From Butyrivibrio sp. XPD2006 (GTDB lineage Bacteria > Bacillota > Clostridia > Lachnospirales > Lachnospiraceae): a DNA stretch of 64,000 bases. This document shows, piece after piece, positions 26,535 through 34,410 of the stretch (its first letter is position 1; every line of letters starts with the position of its first letter). The notes beneath the pieces were generated by a model. That model ran no database searches and was not told the origin of the DNA. It saw only the letters and a list, made by a program, of their open reading frames with translations. Position numbers and translations under genes: made by a program. The stretch spans positions 248,001-312,000 of the forward strand of contig NZ_ATVT01000001.1 of NCBI RefSeq assembly GCF_000420865.1. The letters run 5' to 3'.

Positions 26535-28112
26535 ATGAATGGGTATTTTCAGCTTGTTATAACACCAAAAGGCACCGGAATCAAGGTGTATGCACCTACT
26601 GATGGGGGGCAGCCCTTAAACGTCAACGACGTGAGGGACTATCTTGATGATAGGAAAATTCAATATGATGTAGTTATTATAAACGATGCTGTGACTAAGG
26701 CCGAAGAAAATGTTGTTATTTTTACAGATGCTCAGCTTCTTCCTGAGCGTGAAGGCTGTAAATTCGACATTTCCAAGGATCGTATGACTGTCACGGCATT
26801 TTTTTACCCTCCCAGTGAAGGCGCAGAGCTAATGACAGAAAAAGAAGTCATGGATTCTTTGGCGTACAGAAAAGTTACATATGGTATACAGACTGATGCT
26901 ATTCATGATTTCTTTGAGCACAGAAAGTACTGCACTGAGATTGTTGTCGCACAGGGTAAGCCTGTGAAAGAAGGACACGATGCAAAGGTGGAGCTTCATT
27001 TTAGTGCAAACTTAAGAGCCAAACCGACATTAAGAGAGGATGGCAGTGTTGACTACTTCCACTTAAACCTCATCAATAATGTTGAAGCAGGGCAGCTTCT
27101 GGCAACGCTTCATCCTGAAGAACTCGGAGAACCGGGCATAAATATTTACGGCGAGAATATTAAACCGCATGCAGTTAAGTCAACATATATTAAGTACGGC
27201 AAGAATACAGTTCTTTCTGAAGACAAACTCACTCTGACTGCTGAGAAGTCCGGACATGTTACTGTTAAGGAAGGAAAAATCACTGTTTCTGATGTTCTTA
27301 CACTTGAAAATGTGGATGTTGCTACAGGAAATATCGAATATGAAGGCAGTGTCCAGGTAAAGGGCGTAGTTGCCAGCAACTTCAGCGTCAAAGCAGGCGG
27401 AAACATAGTTGTAAAAGGCATTGTTGAAGGTGCGGTACTTGATGCGGGAGCCGATGTAATCCTTGAATGCGGTGTTAAGGCTGGCGGAAATATAAAAGCC
27501 GGTGGAAATGTAGTTACAAAATTCATAGAAAATGCTAATATATCAGCAAGAGGAGGAATCACCAGCGAGTGTATCCTCCATTCAACGGTTTCATCGGGAA
27601 CAGAGATTAATGTTACAGGTAAAAGAGGCTTTATTGCAGGTGGCAAGGTTTCTGCCGCAGACAAGATACAAGCCAAGATCCTGGGTTCCGAGATGGGAGC
27701 CAATACAGTTATAGAAGTAGGTGCAGATCCACAACTTAAGTTAAGGTTAAAAGAGCTTCAGAAAAGTATTGCTGCTGCAAGCAAAAATATAGAGGGAATC
27801 AAACCCACTATAGAGGGCTTTACCAAGATGCTGAAGGCAGGAGCCAAATTCACACCGGATCAGGTTGCCAATGCCAAGAAGCTGATTGAACTTAACAAAA
27901 CTCTGACTATGCAAATAGAAAAAGATTCAGAGGAATACTCGGAACTTATGGAAAAACTTGCTGAGTCCAAGGAAGCTGAAGTAATAGTTGAGGGGACAGC
28001 TTATCCCGGGACAACAGTAAACATAGGTGAGCTTTCCATGATTGTAAAAAAGCCTGTTCAATACAGCAGGTTTGTTGTTAAGGAAGGGGATGTGAGACTG
28101 GCACCAATCTGA
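26535..28112 (+). CDS. FapA family protein (DUF342), flagellar assembly protein A-like
   Basis: A 525-residue protein: an N-terminal Firmicutes-specific domain (~1-95), then the DUF342/FapA region with repeated glycine-spaced beta strands (VKAGGNIVVKGIVEGAVLDA, then VKAGGNIKAGGNVVTKFIE), a right-handed parallel beta-helix pattern that resembles the MinC C-terminal domain. A coiled coil (~405-475) and a short beta end follow. Known in operons with sigD; precise role not established. It lies 15 bases after fliA. Confidence 0.82.
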   Translation: MNGYFQLVITPKGTGIKVYAPTDGGQPLNVNDVRDYLDDRKIQYDVVIINDAVTKAEENVVIFTDAQLLPEREGCKFDISKDRMTVTAFFYPPSEGAELMTEKEVMDSLAYRKVTYGIQTDAIHDFFEHRKYCTEIVVAQGKPVKEGHDAKVELHFSANLRAKPTLREDGSVDYFHLNLINNVEAGQLLATLHPEELGEPGINIYGENIKPHAVKSTYIKYGKNTVLSEDKLTLTAEKSGHVTVKEGKITVSDVLTLENVDVATGNIEYEGSVQVKGVVASNFSVKAGGNIVVKGIVEGAVLDAGADVILECGVKAGGNIKAGGNVVTKFIENANISARGGITSECILHSTVSSGTEINVTGKRGFIAGGKVSAADKIQAKILGSEMGANTVIEVGADPQLKLRLKELQKSIAAASKNIEGIKPTIEGFTKMLKAGAKFTPDQVANAKKLIELNKTLTMQIEKDSEEYSELMEKLAESKEAEVIVEGTAYPGTTVNIGELSMIVKKPVQYSRFVVKEGDVRLAPI

Positions 28113-28137
28113 TGAGGAGAGAGGAGGTGTATGACCC

Positions 28138-28527
28138 ATGTCTATTAATCATATTGATTTTGGGGTGATGGCGACATCTACGGATGTTACATCAATGAGA
28201 GCTGCGGAAGAGGCAAGACCTGTTGCCGATCAGCAGAATTTTCAGGCACAGTTCAGAGAGGAAGTTCAAAACAGAGAACATTCCGTAAATGCTAAAAATG
28301 ATATTGATCAGGGTGCGCTGAATTCCGATGCACAGGACAAAGGCTCAAATGAGTACATGGGAGACGGTGGAAGAAACAGAAGAGGTTCAGGCGGAAATGG
28401 GGACAATCAGCCGCCGGAGAGACAGCTGTCAGTTGAACAGATGGAAAAGATGGCAGGCAATATGCTGGACAGAAACGGTAAGCCTGTTGATCTGCGTATC
28501 TCTTCAGGTTTCGATTTGAAGATTTAA
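28138..28527 (+). CDS. Conserved-looking flagellar-operon protein, function unknown
   Basis: A 129-residue soluble protein. The N-terminus INHIDFGVMATSTDVTSMRA is hydrophobic/Thr-rich; the middle is highly charged and Gly/Asn/Arg-rich (probably disordered); the C-terminus (KPVDLRISSGFDLKI) looks structured. No domain recognised. AGGAGGT precedes ATG 28138; an upstream ATG at 28131 is out of frame and stops quickly. The -35 of the next promoter lies within its last codons. Position suggests a motility role. Confidence 0.6.
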   Translation: MSINHIDFGVMATSTDVTSMRAAEEARPVADQQNFQAQFREEVQNREHSVNAKNDIDQGALNSDAQDKGSNEYMGDGGRNRRGSGGNGDNQPPERQLSVEQMEKMAGNMLDRNGKPVDLRISSGFDLKI

Positions 28528-28544
28528 GTTTTCTATATTATAAT
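28516..28544 (+). promoter_or_regulatory. Sigma-A promoter at the end of the flagellar operon
   Basis: TTGAAG (28516-28521), a 17-nt spacer and TATAAT (28539-28544). The -35 overlaps the last codons of the preceding gene. It would give the next two genes housekeeping transcription independent of the flagellar operon. Confidence 0.65.
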
Positions 28545-28596
28545 TAATAGACGTATTTTTTCGTACGTTTAATTTTTGTGGGGTAATTGGGCGGAG

Positions 28597-29613
28597 ATGA
28601 TAAGTATTACGGAAATTGTTCTCATAGTCGCGGGATTTGCCGCGATCATATTGGGATACCTTCTTCCAGCCGGTAAGGAACTTGACGAAGAAGACAAGAT
28701 GCTCATGGAACGTGAAATTCGTGAGCTTGTTAGGCGTGAGGTTGAGGATCAGAAGGAAACCATCGAAGACATGGTGGATGACACCGTCGAGAATTCTCTG
28801 GACAGAACAGAGAGAGCCATGGAGCGTATATCCAATGAGAAGCTTTCAGCTATTGGCGAATACTCTGATACTGTTATCAATGATATCCACAAAAATCACG
28901 ATGAAGTAATGTTCATGTACGACATGCTCAATGACAAACACAAGAATCTTACAAATGTTGTCAGTGAGGTTACCAAAAAGGCTGATGAAGCCAAACAGGT
29001 AGTAAGAGATGCCGAAGCAACCGCAAGAGAAGCTCAGGAGGCATCAAGTTCTTTAAAGGCTGCTACCCCGGACAATGTACGTGCAATTCTTTTAGATGAA
29101 ACAGATGACAGATTGAGCGGAATTAAGATTCCCGTCAAGCCAAAAGAGCCTGAGCCCCAAATGGCTGCTCCGGAGACAGAGGTTGTACAGCCCATACAGC
29201 AGCAGGAACCTGTAAGAGTTGTGAGACCTGAACCTGAACAGATAGCTCCTCAAAGCGGATATGTTGATGAAAAGAATCTTAAGGAACTTGATGTTCTTAA
29301 AGAGATTCCGGCTGAGGTACTCACTTCAGAACAGATATCGGGACTTCATGTTATCGGCGGAAAAGACCATGAGCAGACATCATCCAAGGTTGTGCAGATA
29401 ACAGAGGCGGTTAGAGTTGAAGGAAGATCCAAAAATCCTGATAAAAACATGAGAGAACTTACTGCCAATGATCCTGTTTCTCAGAACAAACAGATCATAG
29501 AAATGCACAAGGCCGGTAAATCAAACATGGTCATTGCAAGAGAACTGGGGCTTGGAATCGGAGAAGTCAAGCTGGTTATCGATCTTTCAAACAAGCACAG
29601 AAAAGTCAGATAA
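28597..29613 (+). CDS. Membrane-anchored coiled-coil protein, DUF6115/SwrB-like layout
   Basis: A 338-residue protein with one N-terminal membrane span (ITEIVLIVAGFAAIILGYLL), a long charged coiled coil (~30-155), a Pro/Glu/Gln linker and a C-terminal helix-turn-helix-like segment (EMHKAGKSNMVIARELGLGI, then GEVKLVIDL). The layout resembles Bacillus SwrB/YlxL, which lies directly after sigD and promotes flagellar export activation; similarity in sequence is not obvious. ATG 28597 is preferred because the membrane span then starts at residue 2; TTG 28576 is the alternative, and neither has a clear ribosome-binding site. Confidence 0.6.
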   Translation: MISITEIVLIVAGFAAIILGYLLPAGKELDEEDKMLMEREIRELVRREVEDQKETIEDMVDDTVENSLDRTERAMERISNEKLSAIGEYSDTVINDIHKNHDEVMFMYDMLNDKHKNLTNVVSEVTKKADEAKQVVRDAEATAREAQEASSSLKAATPDNVRAILLDETDDRLSGIKIPVKPKEPEPQMAAPETEVVQPIQQQEPVRVVRPEPEQIAPQSGYVDEKNLKELDVLKEIPAEVLTSEQISGLHVIGGKDHEQTSSKVVQITEAVRVEGRSKNPDKNMRELTANDPVSQNKQIIEMHKAGKSNMVIARELGLGIGEVKLVIDLSNKHRKVR

Positions 29614-29629
29614 GAGGATGTGTATTTAA

Positions 29630-30397
29630 ATGAAGTTAAAGTATTATCTTCGCGGAATGGGAATAGGTATTATTCTCACTGCGATTGTTATGGGCTTTGC
29701 CCTTGGGGGAAGAAAAGCAACACTAAGTGATGCCGAAGTCATAAAGAGAGCCAAGGCTTTGGGAATGACAGAAGCTACTGCGGAAGTTCTCACCCAGACA
29801 CAAAGTGAAGACAGTGAGGTGGAAGGCAATGATGCATCTTCATCCAATCAGACACTGGATCAAATCGGAGAAGAAATACCTGAAGAAATCAACCAGGAAC
29901 TCGCTCTATCAGATCCGTCAGTTCCGGAAGTGGTTACTGAGAAGGAAGAAACAGAAAGCGATGTCACAGAAGTTGACAGCAGCTCTGACGCATCGACAAA
30001 AGAAAGCTCAGATGCAACAAGCGCCTCTTCAAAAGCAGAAGAAATAAAAGAACCTGTCAAGGACGTTAAAACAGAAACCGAGTCAGAAGCTGACAGCGCT
30101 GCTTCAGCAACGACATCTTCTGCTGAAACAGAGAGCGTAACCGAAGCTCCGTCAACAGGAATTACAGATTCGACGACAACTCTTAATTCATCCAGCAAGG
30201 TTGTTACAATCCCTGGCGGAATGGGAAGCGATGGTGTCGCTTCACTTCTTGCAAGAGAGGGAATAATTGATGATGCGGTAGCATTTAATAAATACCTTGT
30301 TGAGAGAAGAGTCGACAGGATAATAAGATCCGGAACAAAGACAATTCCTGCCAATGCAACATATGAAGAGATTGCAAGGATAATAACTACAGGATAA
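29630..30397 (+). CDS. Membrane-anchored protein with an MltG-like C-terminal domain
   Basis: A 255-residue protein: N-terminal membrane span (~8-27), a long Ser/Thr/Glu/Ala-rich linker (~55-180) probably outside the cell, and a compact C-terminal domain (~190-255). That domain reads IPGGMGSDGVASLLAREGII, FNKYLVERRVDRIIRSGTKT and ATYEEIARIITTG. This matches the small LysM-like subdomain that precedes the catalytic domain in MltG/YceG lytic transglycosylases. The catalytic domain itself is absent. Possible cell-wall-binding role; function unknown. A terminator follows. Confidence 0.6.
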   Translation: MKLKYYLRGMGIGIILTAIVMGFALGGRKATLSDAEVIKRAKALGMTEATAEVLTQTQSEDSEVEGNDASSSNQTLDQIGEEIPEEINQELALSDPSVPEVVTEKEETESDVTEVDSSSDASTKESSDATSASSKAEEIKEPVKDVKTETESEADSAASATTSSAETESVTEAPSTGITDSTTTLNSSSKVVTIPGGMGSDGVASLLAREGIIDDAVAFNKYLVERRVDRIIRSGTKTIPANATYEEIARIITTG

Positions 30398-30402
30398 ATT
30401 TT

Positions 30403-30431
30403 AAAGAAGTGGAAAATTCCACTTCTTTTTT
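30403..30431 (+). terminator. Rho-independent terminator ending the flagellar operon
   Basis: AAAGAAGTGG pairs with CCACTTCTTT around an AAAATT loop, followed by a T tract. It separates the motility region from rpsB. Confidence 0.88.
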
Positions 30432-30432
30432 G

Positions 30433-30461
30433 TTGATTTATCGAGGCTCATGTGATAATAT
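30433..30461 (+). promoter_or_regulatory. Sigma-A promoter of rpsB-tsf
   Basis: TTGATT (30433-30438), 17-nt spacer and TAATAT (30456-30461), immediately after the upstream terminator. Predicted transcription start is near 30468, leaving an rpsB leader of about 190 nt. Confidence 0.7.
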
Positions 30462-30530
30462 TGAAGAGCTGTGGACATTTATAGGCTATTTATGCCCATT
30501 TAAAGGTGCATGGCGGAAACAATTAAACAC

Positions 30531-30628
30531 GCATATCTTATTTCTTGGCCGGTGTCAGTTTTACTGATCAGCCGGGAGCCCACCACATAGGATAACGCCC
30601 CTTGTGGACTCATGGGTAAGGGATGTGC
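30531..30628 (+). promoter_or_regulatory. Structured rpsB 5' leader, candidate S2 autoregulatory RNA
   Basis: A three-way-junction-like fold is visible. Closing stem: GCATATCTTA (30531-30540) with TAAG-GG-ATGTGC (30617-30628, bulged GG), about 10 bp. Hairpin A: CCGG (30549-30552) with CCGG (30572-30575), capped by TCAGT/ACTGA and a TTT loop. Hairpin B: CCCA (30579-30582) with TGGG (30613-30616), then CCACA (30583-30587) with TGTGG (30603-30607). It ends 15 bases before the GGAGGT of rpsB. Autogenous control by S2 is an inference; ribosomal-protein leaders are common in front of rpsB. Confidence 0.55.
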
Positions 30629-30657
30629 GGAAGATTAAACCAAACGGAGGTATTAAA

Positions 30658-31413
30658 ATGAGCGTTGTATCAATGAAACAGTTACTTGAGGCAGGTGTTC
30701 ACTTCGGACACCAGACAAGAAGATGGAACCCTAAAATGGCTCCTTACATCTTCACAGAGAGAAACGGTATCCACATCATCGACCTTCAGAAGTCAGTTGT
30801 TAAGGTTGACGAGGCTTACAAGGCAGTATTCGAGATTGCACAGCAGGGTGGAACAATTCTTTTCGTTGGAACCAAGAAGCAGGCTCAGGATGCAGTTAAG
30901 ACAGAGGCTGAGCGTTGCGGAATGTACTATGTAAATGAGAGATGGCTCGGTGGAATGCTTACAAACTTCAAGACAATTCAGAGCAGAATTGCACGTATGA
31001 AGGCTATCGAGAAGATGCAGGAAGACGGAACATTCGATGTTCTTCCTAAGAAGGAAGTTGCTCAGCTTAAGAAGGAGCTTTCAAAGCTTCAGGCTAACCT
31101 TGGCGGAATCAGAGATATGAAGAGAATTCCTGATGCTATCTTTGTTGTAGATCCTAAGAAGGAGAGAATCTGCATTCAGGAGGCTGAGTCTCTTGGAATC
31201 ACACTTATCGGTATCGGTGATACAAACTGTGATCCTGAAGAGCTTGACTTCATCATCCCCGGTAACGATGATGCTATCAGAGCAGTAAAGCTTATCGTTG
31301 GTAAGATGGCAGACGCTGTTATCGAGGCTAACCAGGGTGCAGAGTCTGATGCAGCTGCAAACTATGACGCAGAGGGCGCAGAGGAAGCTACAGAAGAGAC
31401 AGTAGAGGCTTAA
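30658..31413 (+). CDS. rpsB: 30S ribosomal protein S2
   Basis: Ribosomal protein of the 30S head-body junction. Classical S2 motifs: [45 protein letters not shown] and [12 protein letters not shown], followed by an acidic Ala/Glu tail (~235-251). The start was set at ATG 30658 because GGAGGT at 30646-30651 is six bases upstream; the frame is open further 5' but that part is leader RNA. Forms an operon with tsf, 35 bases downstream. Confidence 0.97.
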   Translation: MSVVSMKQLLEAGVHFGHQTRRWNPKMAPYIFTERNGIHIIDLQKSVVKVDEAYKAVFEIAQQGGTILFVGTKKQAQDAVKTEAERCGMYYVNERWLGGMLTNFKTIQSRIARMKAIEKMQEDGTFDVLPKKEVAQLKKELSKLQANLGGIRDMKRIPDAIFVVDPKKERICIQEAESLGITLIGIGDTNCDPEELDFIIPGNDDAIRAVKLIVGKMADAVIEANQGAESDAAANYDAEGAEEATEETVEA

Positions 31414-31448
31414 TCAAAAATCAAATAAACCTTACGGAGGATATATAA

Positions 31449-32402
31449 ATGGCTATTACAGCAGCAATGGTTAAAGAGTTACGTGAGTCTACAGGCGCCG
31501 GAATGATGGAGTGCAAGAAGGCTCTTACAGAGACTAACGGAGATATGGATGCAGCCGTTGAGTACCTTAGAAAGAACGGTATCATGAAGGCTGAGAAGAA
31601 GGCCAGCAGAATCGCAGCTGAAGGTCTTACAAGAATCGCTGTTAAGGATGACAAGACAGCAGCTGTTGTTGAGGTTAACTCAGAGACTGACTTCGTTGCA
31701 CAGAACGAGAAGTTCCAGTCATTCGTAGAGGCAGTAGCTACACAGGCTGTTAATTCAGATTCTAAGGATCTTGAGTCATTCATGGCTGAGAAGTGGAACC
31801 TTGACGAGTCCAAGACTGTTAACGATGCTCTTGTCGAGATCACAGCAGTTATTTCTGAGAAGCTCAGCATCAGAAGATTTGAGAAGGTTGTTGCAGAGAA
31901 CGGTATTGTAGTTCCTTACGTACACGGCGGCGGAAGAATTTCTGTTCTTGTTGAGGCAGATACTGATGTTGTTAACGATGACATCAAGGATGCTGTTAAG
32001 AACGTAGCTATGCAGGTTGCAGCTCTTAATCCTAAGTTCATTTCTTCTGAGGATATTTCAGAGGAGTACAGAAACCACGAGAAGGAGATCCTTCTTGCTC
32101 AGGCTATGAAGGAGAACGAGGAGCTTCCTGAAGGAAAGAGAAAGCCTCAGGAGATCATCGAGAAGATGCTTATCGGACGTCTTAACAAGGAGTTCAAGGA
32201 AATCTGCCTTAATGAGCAGGTTTACGTTAAGGCTGAGGATGGCAAGCAGACTGTTGCTCAGTACCTTGCACAGGTTGGCAAGAACAACAGCGCAAACATT
32301 AAGATCAAGAAGATCGTTCGTTTCGAGACCGGTGAGGGTATCGAGAAGAAGAACGAGAACTTCGCTGAGGAAGTTGCTAAGCAGGCCGGAACACTTGGCT
32401 AA
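31449..32402 (+). CDS. tsf: Translation elongation factor Ts
   Basis: Guanine-nucleotide exchange factor for EF-Tu. The N-terminal UBA-like domain has VKELRESTGAGMMECKKALT, and the first core domain starts with VEVNSETDFVAQNEKF, the classical EF-Ts signature. At 317 aa it is slightly longer than many. GGAGGA precedes the ATG. Codon choice is strongly biased, as in rpsB, consistent with high expression. A strong terminator closes rpsB-tsf. Confidence 0.97.
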   Translation: MAITAAMVKELRESTGAGMMECKKALTETNGDMDAAVEYLRKNGIMKAEKKASRIAAEGLTRIAVKDDKTAAVVEVNSETDFVAQNEKFQSFVEAVATQAVNSDSKDLESFMAEKWNLDESKTVNDALVEITAVISEKLSIRRFEKVVAENGIVVPYVHGGGRISVLVEADTDVVNDDIKDAVKNVAMQVAALNPKFISSEDISEEYRNHEKEILLAQAMKENEELPEGKRKPQEIIEKMLIGRLNKEFKEICLNEQVYVKAEDGKQTVAQYLAQVGKNNSANIKIKKIVRFETGEGIEKKNENFAEEVAKQAGTLG

Positions 32403-32421
32403 TTTATAATTGACTTACTTT

Positions 32422-32457
32422 ATAGGGGCTTTGGTTGATCCAAGGCCCCTATTTTTT
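32422..32457 (+). terminator. Rho-independent terminator of rpsB-tsf
   Basis: ATAGGGGCTTTGG (32422-32434) pairs with CCAAGGCCCCTAT (32440-32452, one G-T pair), loop TTGAT, followed by TTTTTG. Confidence 0.93.
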
Positions 32458-32565
32458 GTGCACTTTATAGGTGGAATTTTCGGGGCGAATGTCATATACT
32501 AGTCATAGTGTGTTTTGGGGAAGAAAGACGCACATATTGTATGAAGAAGGTTGGGTGATTTCATT

Positions 32566-33303
32566 TTGGATGCTGCAGTTACTATCAAGGGAACAAAGTC
32601 AGGGATTATTCTGGTTTTGGATCCGTCTTTACCTTTTGAGGATCTTTGCCTGTCTGTTAAGGACAAGTTCAAAGAGGCGTCATCATTTCTGGGCAAGAAT
32701 AATATGGGACTCCTTATAAGAGGAAGAGAGCTGACAGATGAAGAGAAGGACCTTGTTGTATCTTTAATTCAGGAGAATTCCGAGCTTACCATCACCTGTA
32801 TCATTGACGATGAATCTGTGTTTGAAAAGGAATTCAAGCACGCAAAAACAGCAGAACCGGTCATTGAAGAGGCGGTTCAGGAAACTGTTATAAATGATAT
32901 GTTCGATGATTCTGCTGTGATCTACAGGGGGAATCTGCGCTCGGGCCAGGATATCTCCAGTGAGAAGAGTATTGTTGTTTTAGGTGATGTTAAACCGGGT
33001 GCAAATGTTACTTCTTACGGCAGTATCTATATTCTGGGAGAGCTTCGCGGAAATGCTTTTGCAGGAGCAAGCGGAGATCAGAGTGCTATTATTATGGCAC
33101 TGGATTTGAGACCTATACAGGTGAGGATTGCAGATGCAATTGCCATCTCTCCGGATGCTGAAAAAGGTGCCAAGATAAAGGTCAGAAAAAAGAAAATACT
33201 TGGAGGCGGTGAAGGAGATCCTGAGGTCGCCTACATAGAAAACGGTCATATAGTTAAGACCGGTTACGGTGCGTCATTTTTAAGACAGTTTTACAAGATT
33301 TAA
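32566..33303 (+). CDS. minC: Septum-site inhibitor MinC
   Basis: Inhibitor of FtsZ ring assembly, recruited by MinD. N-terminal domain (~1-100, beginning DAAVTIKGTKSGIILVLD) and C-terminal MinC_C beta-helix (~120-230: YRGNLRSGQDISSEKSIVVL, GDVKPGANVTSYGSIYILGE, LRGNAFAGA). TTG 32566 is preferred because it puts the conserved VxIKG motif at residue 5 and is preceded by GGGTGAT; TTG 32551 would add five residues. A weak sigma-A-like pair (TGGAAT-N17-TATACT, -10 near 32493) lies upstream. First gene of minCDE. Confidence 0.88.
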   Translation: MDAAVTIKGTKSGIILVLDPSLPFEDLCLSVKDKFKEASSFLGKNNMGLLIRGRELTDEEKDLVVSLIQENSELTITCIIDDESVFEKEFKHAKTAEPVIEEAVQETVINDMFDDSAVIYRGNLRSGQDISSEKSIVVLGDVKPGANVTSYGSIYILGELRGNAFAGASGDQSAIIMALDLRPIQVRIADAIAISPDAEKGAKIKVRKKKILGGGEGDPEVAYIENGHIVKTGYGASFLRQFYKI

Positions 33304-33326
33304 TTTATGTGTTTTAGGAGGATAAC

Positions 33327-34106
33327 ATGGGAGAAGTAATAGTTATTACATCAGGAAAAGGCGGAGTTGGTAAGACAACAACAACTGCCAATCTTGGAAC
33401 AGGACTTGCCAAGCTTAACAAGAAAGTTGTTCTTGTTGATACGGATATAGGACTTCGTAATCTTGATGTCGTTTTAGGACTTGAGAACAGAATAGTATAC
33501 ACTTTGGTGGATGTTGTTGAAGGAAATTGTAAATTAAAGCAGGCTCTTATCAAGGACAAAAAATATGAGAATCTCTTTCTTTTACCTGCTGCACAGACAA
33601 GAGACAAGACAAGCGTAACACCTGAGCAGATGAAGAAGCTTACAGAGGAACTTAAGACAGAGTTTGATTATGTCATCCTTGATTGTCCTGCAGGTATAGA
33701 GCAGGGATTCAAGAATGCCATTGCCGGAGCAGACAGGGCTCTTGTTGTAACAACACCTGAAGTTTCTGCGGTAAGAGATGCAGACAGGATAATCGGACTT
33801 CTTGAAGCCAATGAGATCAAGAATCCTCAGCTTGTAGTAAACAGACTTCGTCCTGATATGATCAAGAGGGGCGATATGATGTCTGCAGATGATGTTGTTG
33901 ATATTCTTGCGGTTGAACTTATCGGCCAGGTTCCGGACGATGAGAACATCGTAGTTGCAACCAATAACGGAGAACCGCTTGTTGGAGATAATTCACTGGC
34001 CGGACAGGCATATATGAATATCTGCAGAAGAGTGACAGGTGAGGCTGTTCCTTTCCTTGACCTTGATGCAAGAAAGGGTCTCTTTTCCTGGTTTAAGAAA
34101 AAGTGA
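33327..34106 (+). CDS. minD: Septum-site ATPase MinD
   Basis: ParA-family ATPase that carries MinC to the membrane and is driven off by MinE. Deviant Walker A SGKGGVGKTTTTANLGTGLA at ~9-28, switch DTDIGLRNLDVVLGLENR, DCPAGIEQGFKNAI, and a C-terminal amphipathic membrane-targeting helix (GLFSWFKKK). At 259 aa it is normal. GGAGG precedes the ATG. Separate from FlhG at 18657. Confidence 0.96.
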   Translation: MGEVIVITSGKGGVGKTTTTANLGTGLAKLNKKVVLVDTDIGLRNLDVVLGLENRIVYTLVDVVEGNCKLKQALIKDKKYENLFLLPAAQTRDKTSVTPEQMKKLTEELKTEFDYVILDCPAGIEQGFKNAIAGADRALVVTTPEVSAVRDADRIIGLLEANEIKNPQLVVNRLRPDMIKRGDMMSADDVVDILAVELIGQVPDDENIVVATNNGEPLVGDNSLAGQAYMNICRRVTGEAVPFLDLDARKGLFSWFKKK

Positions 34107-34121
34107 TAGGAGGTAAGAGCA

Positions 34122-34403
34122 ATGAAGATTACAGATATTTTTAAAAAGAAATCATCAAGTGATGTTGCCAAGGACCGCTTAAAACTCGTTCTTGTATCTG
34201 ACAGAGCCAGTTGCTCTCCTGAAATCATGCAGAAGATCAGAAGTGACATTATAGAAGTCCTTTCAAAGTATGCTGAGATTGATATGGATGGAATCGATAT
34301 CAATTTCACACAGATGGATACTGAAGAAGGCAGTGGTAAGACTGTACCGGCTCTTTATGCAAACATCCCTATCAAGAATATGAATCATAATGTCAAAAAA
34401 TAA
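34122..34403 (+). CDS. minE: Cell-division topological factor MinE
   Basis: A 93-residue protein that stimulates MinD ATPase. Family motifs: SSDVAKDRLKLVLVSDRASC (contact helix/strand), then KIRSDIIEVLSKYAEIDMDG in the C-terminal dimerisation domain. AGGAGGT precedes the ATG by eight bases. Presence of MinE rather than DivIVA-MinJ alone points to Min oscillation in this Firmicute. Confidence 0.94.
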   Translation: MKITDIFKKKSSSDVAKDRLKLVLVSDRASCSPEIMQKIRSDIIEVLSKYAEIDMDGIDINFTQMDTEEGSGKTVPALYANIPIKNMNHNVKK

Positions 34404-34410
34404 TTAGCTT

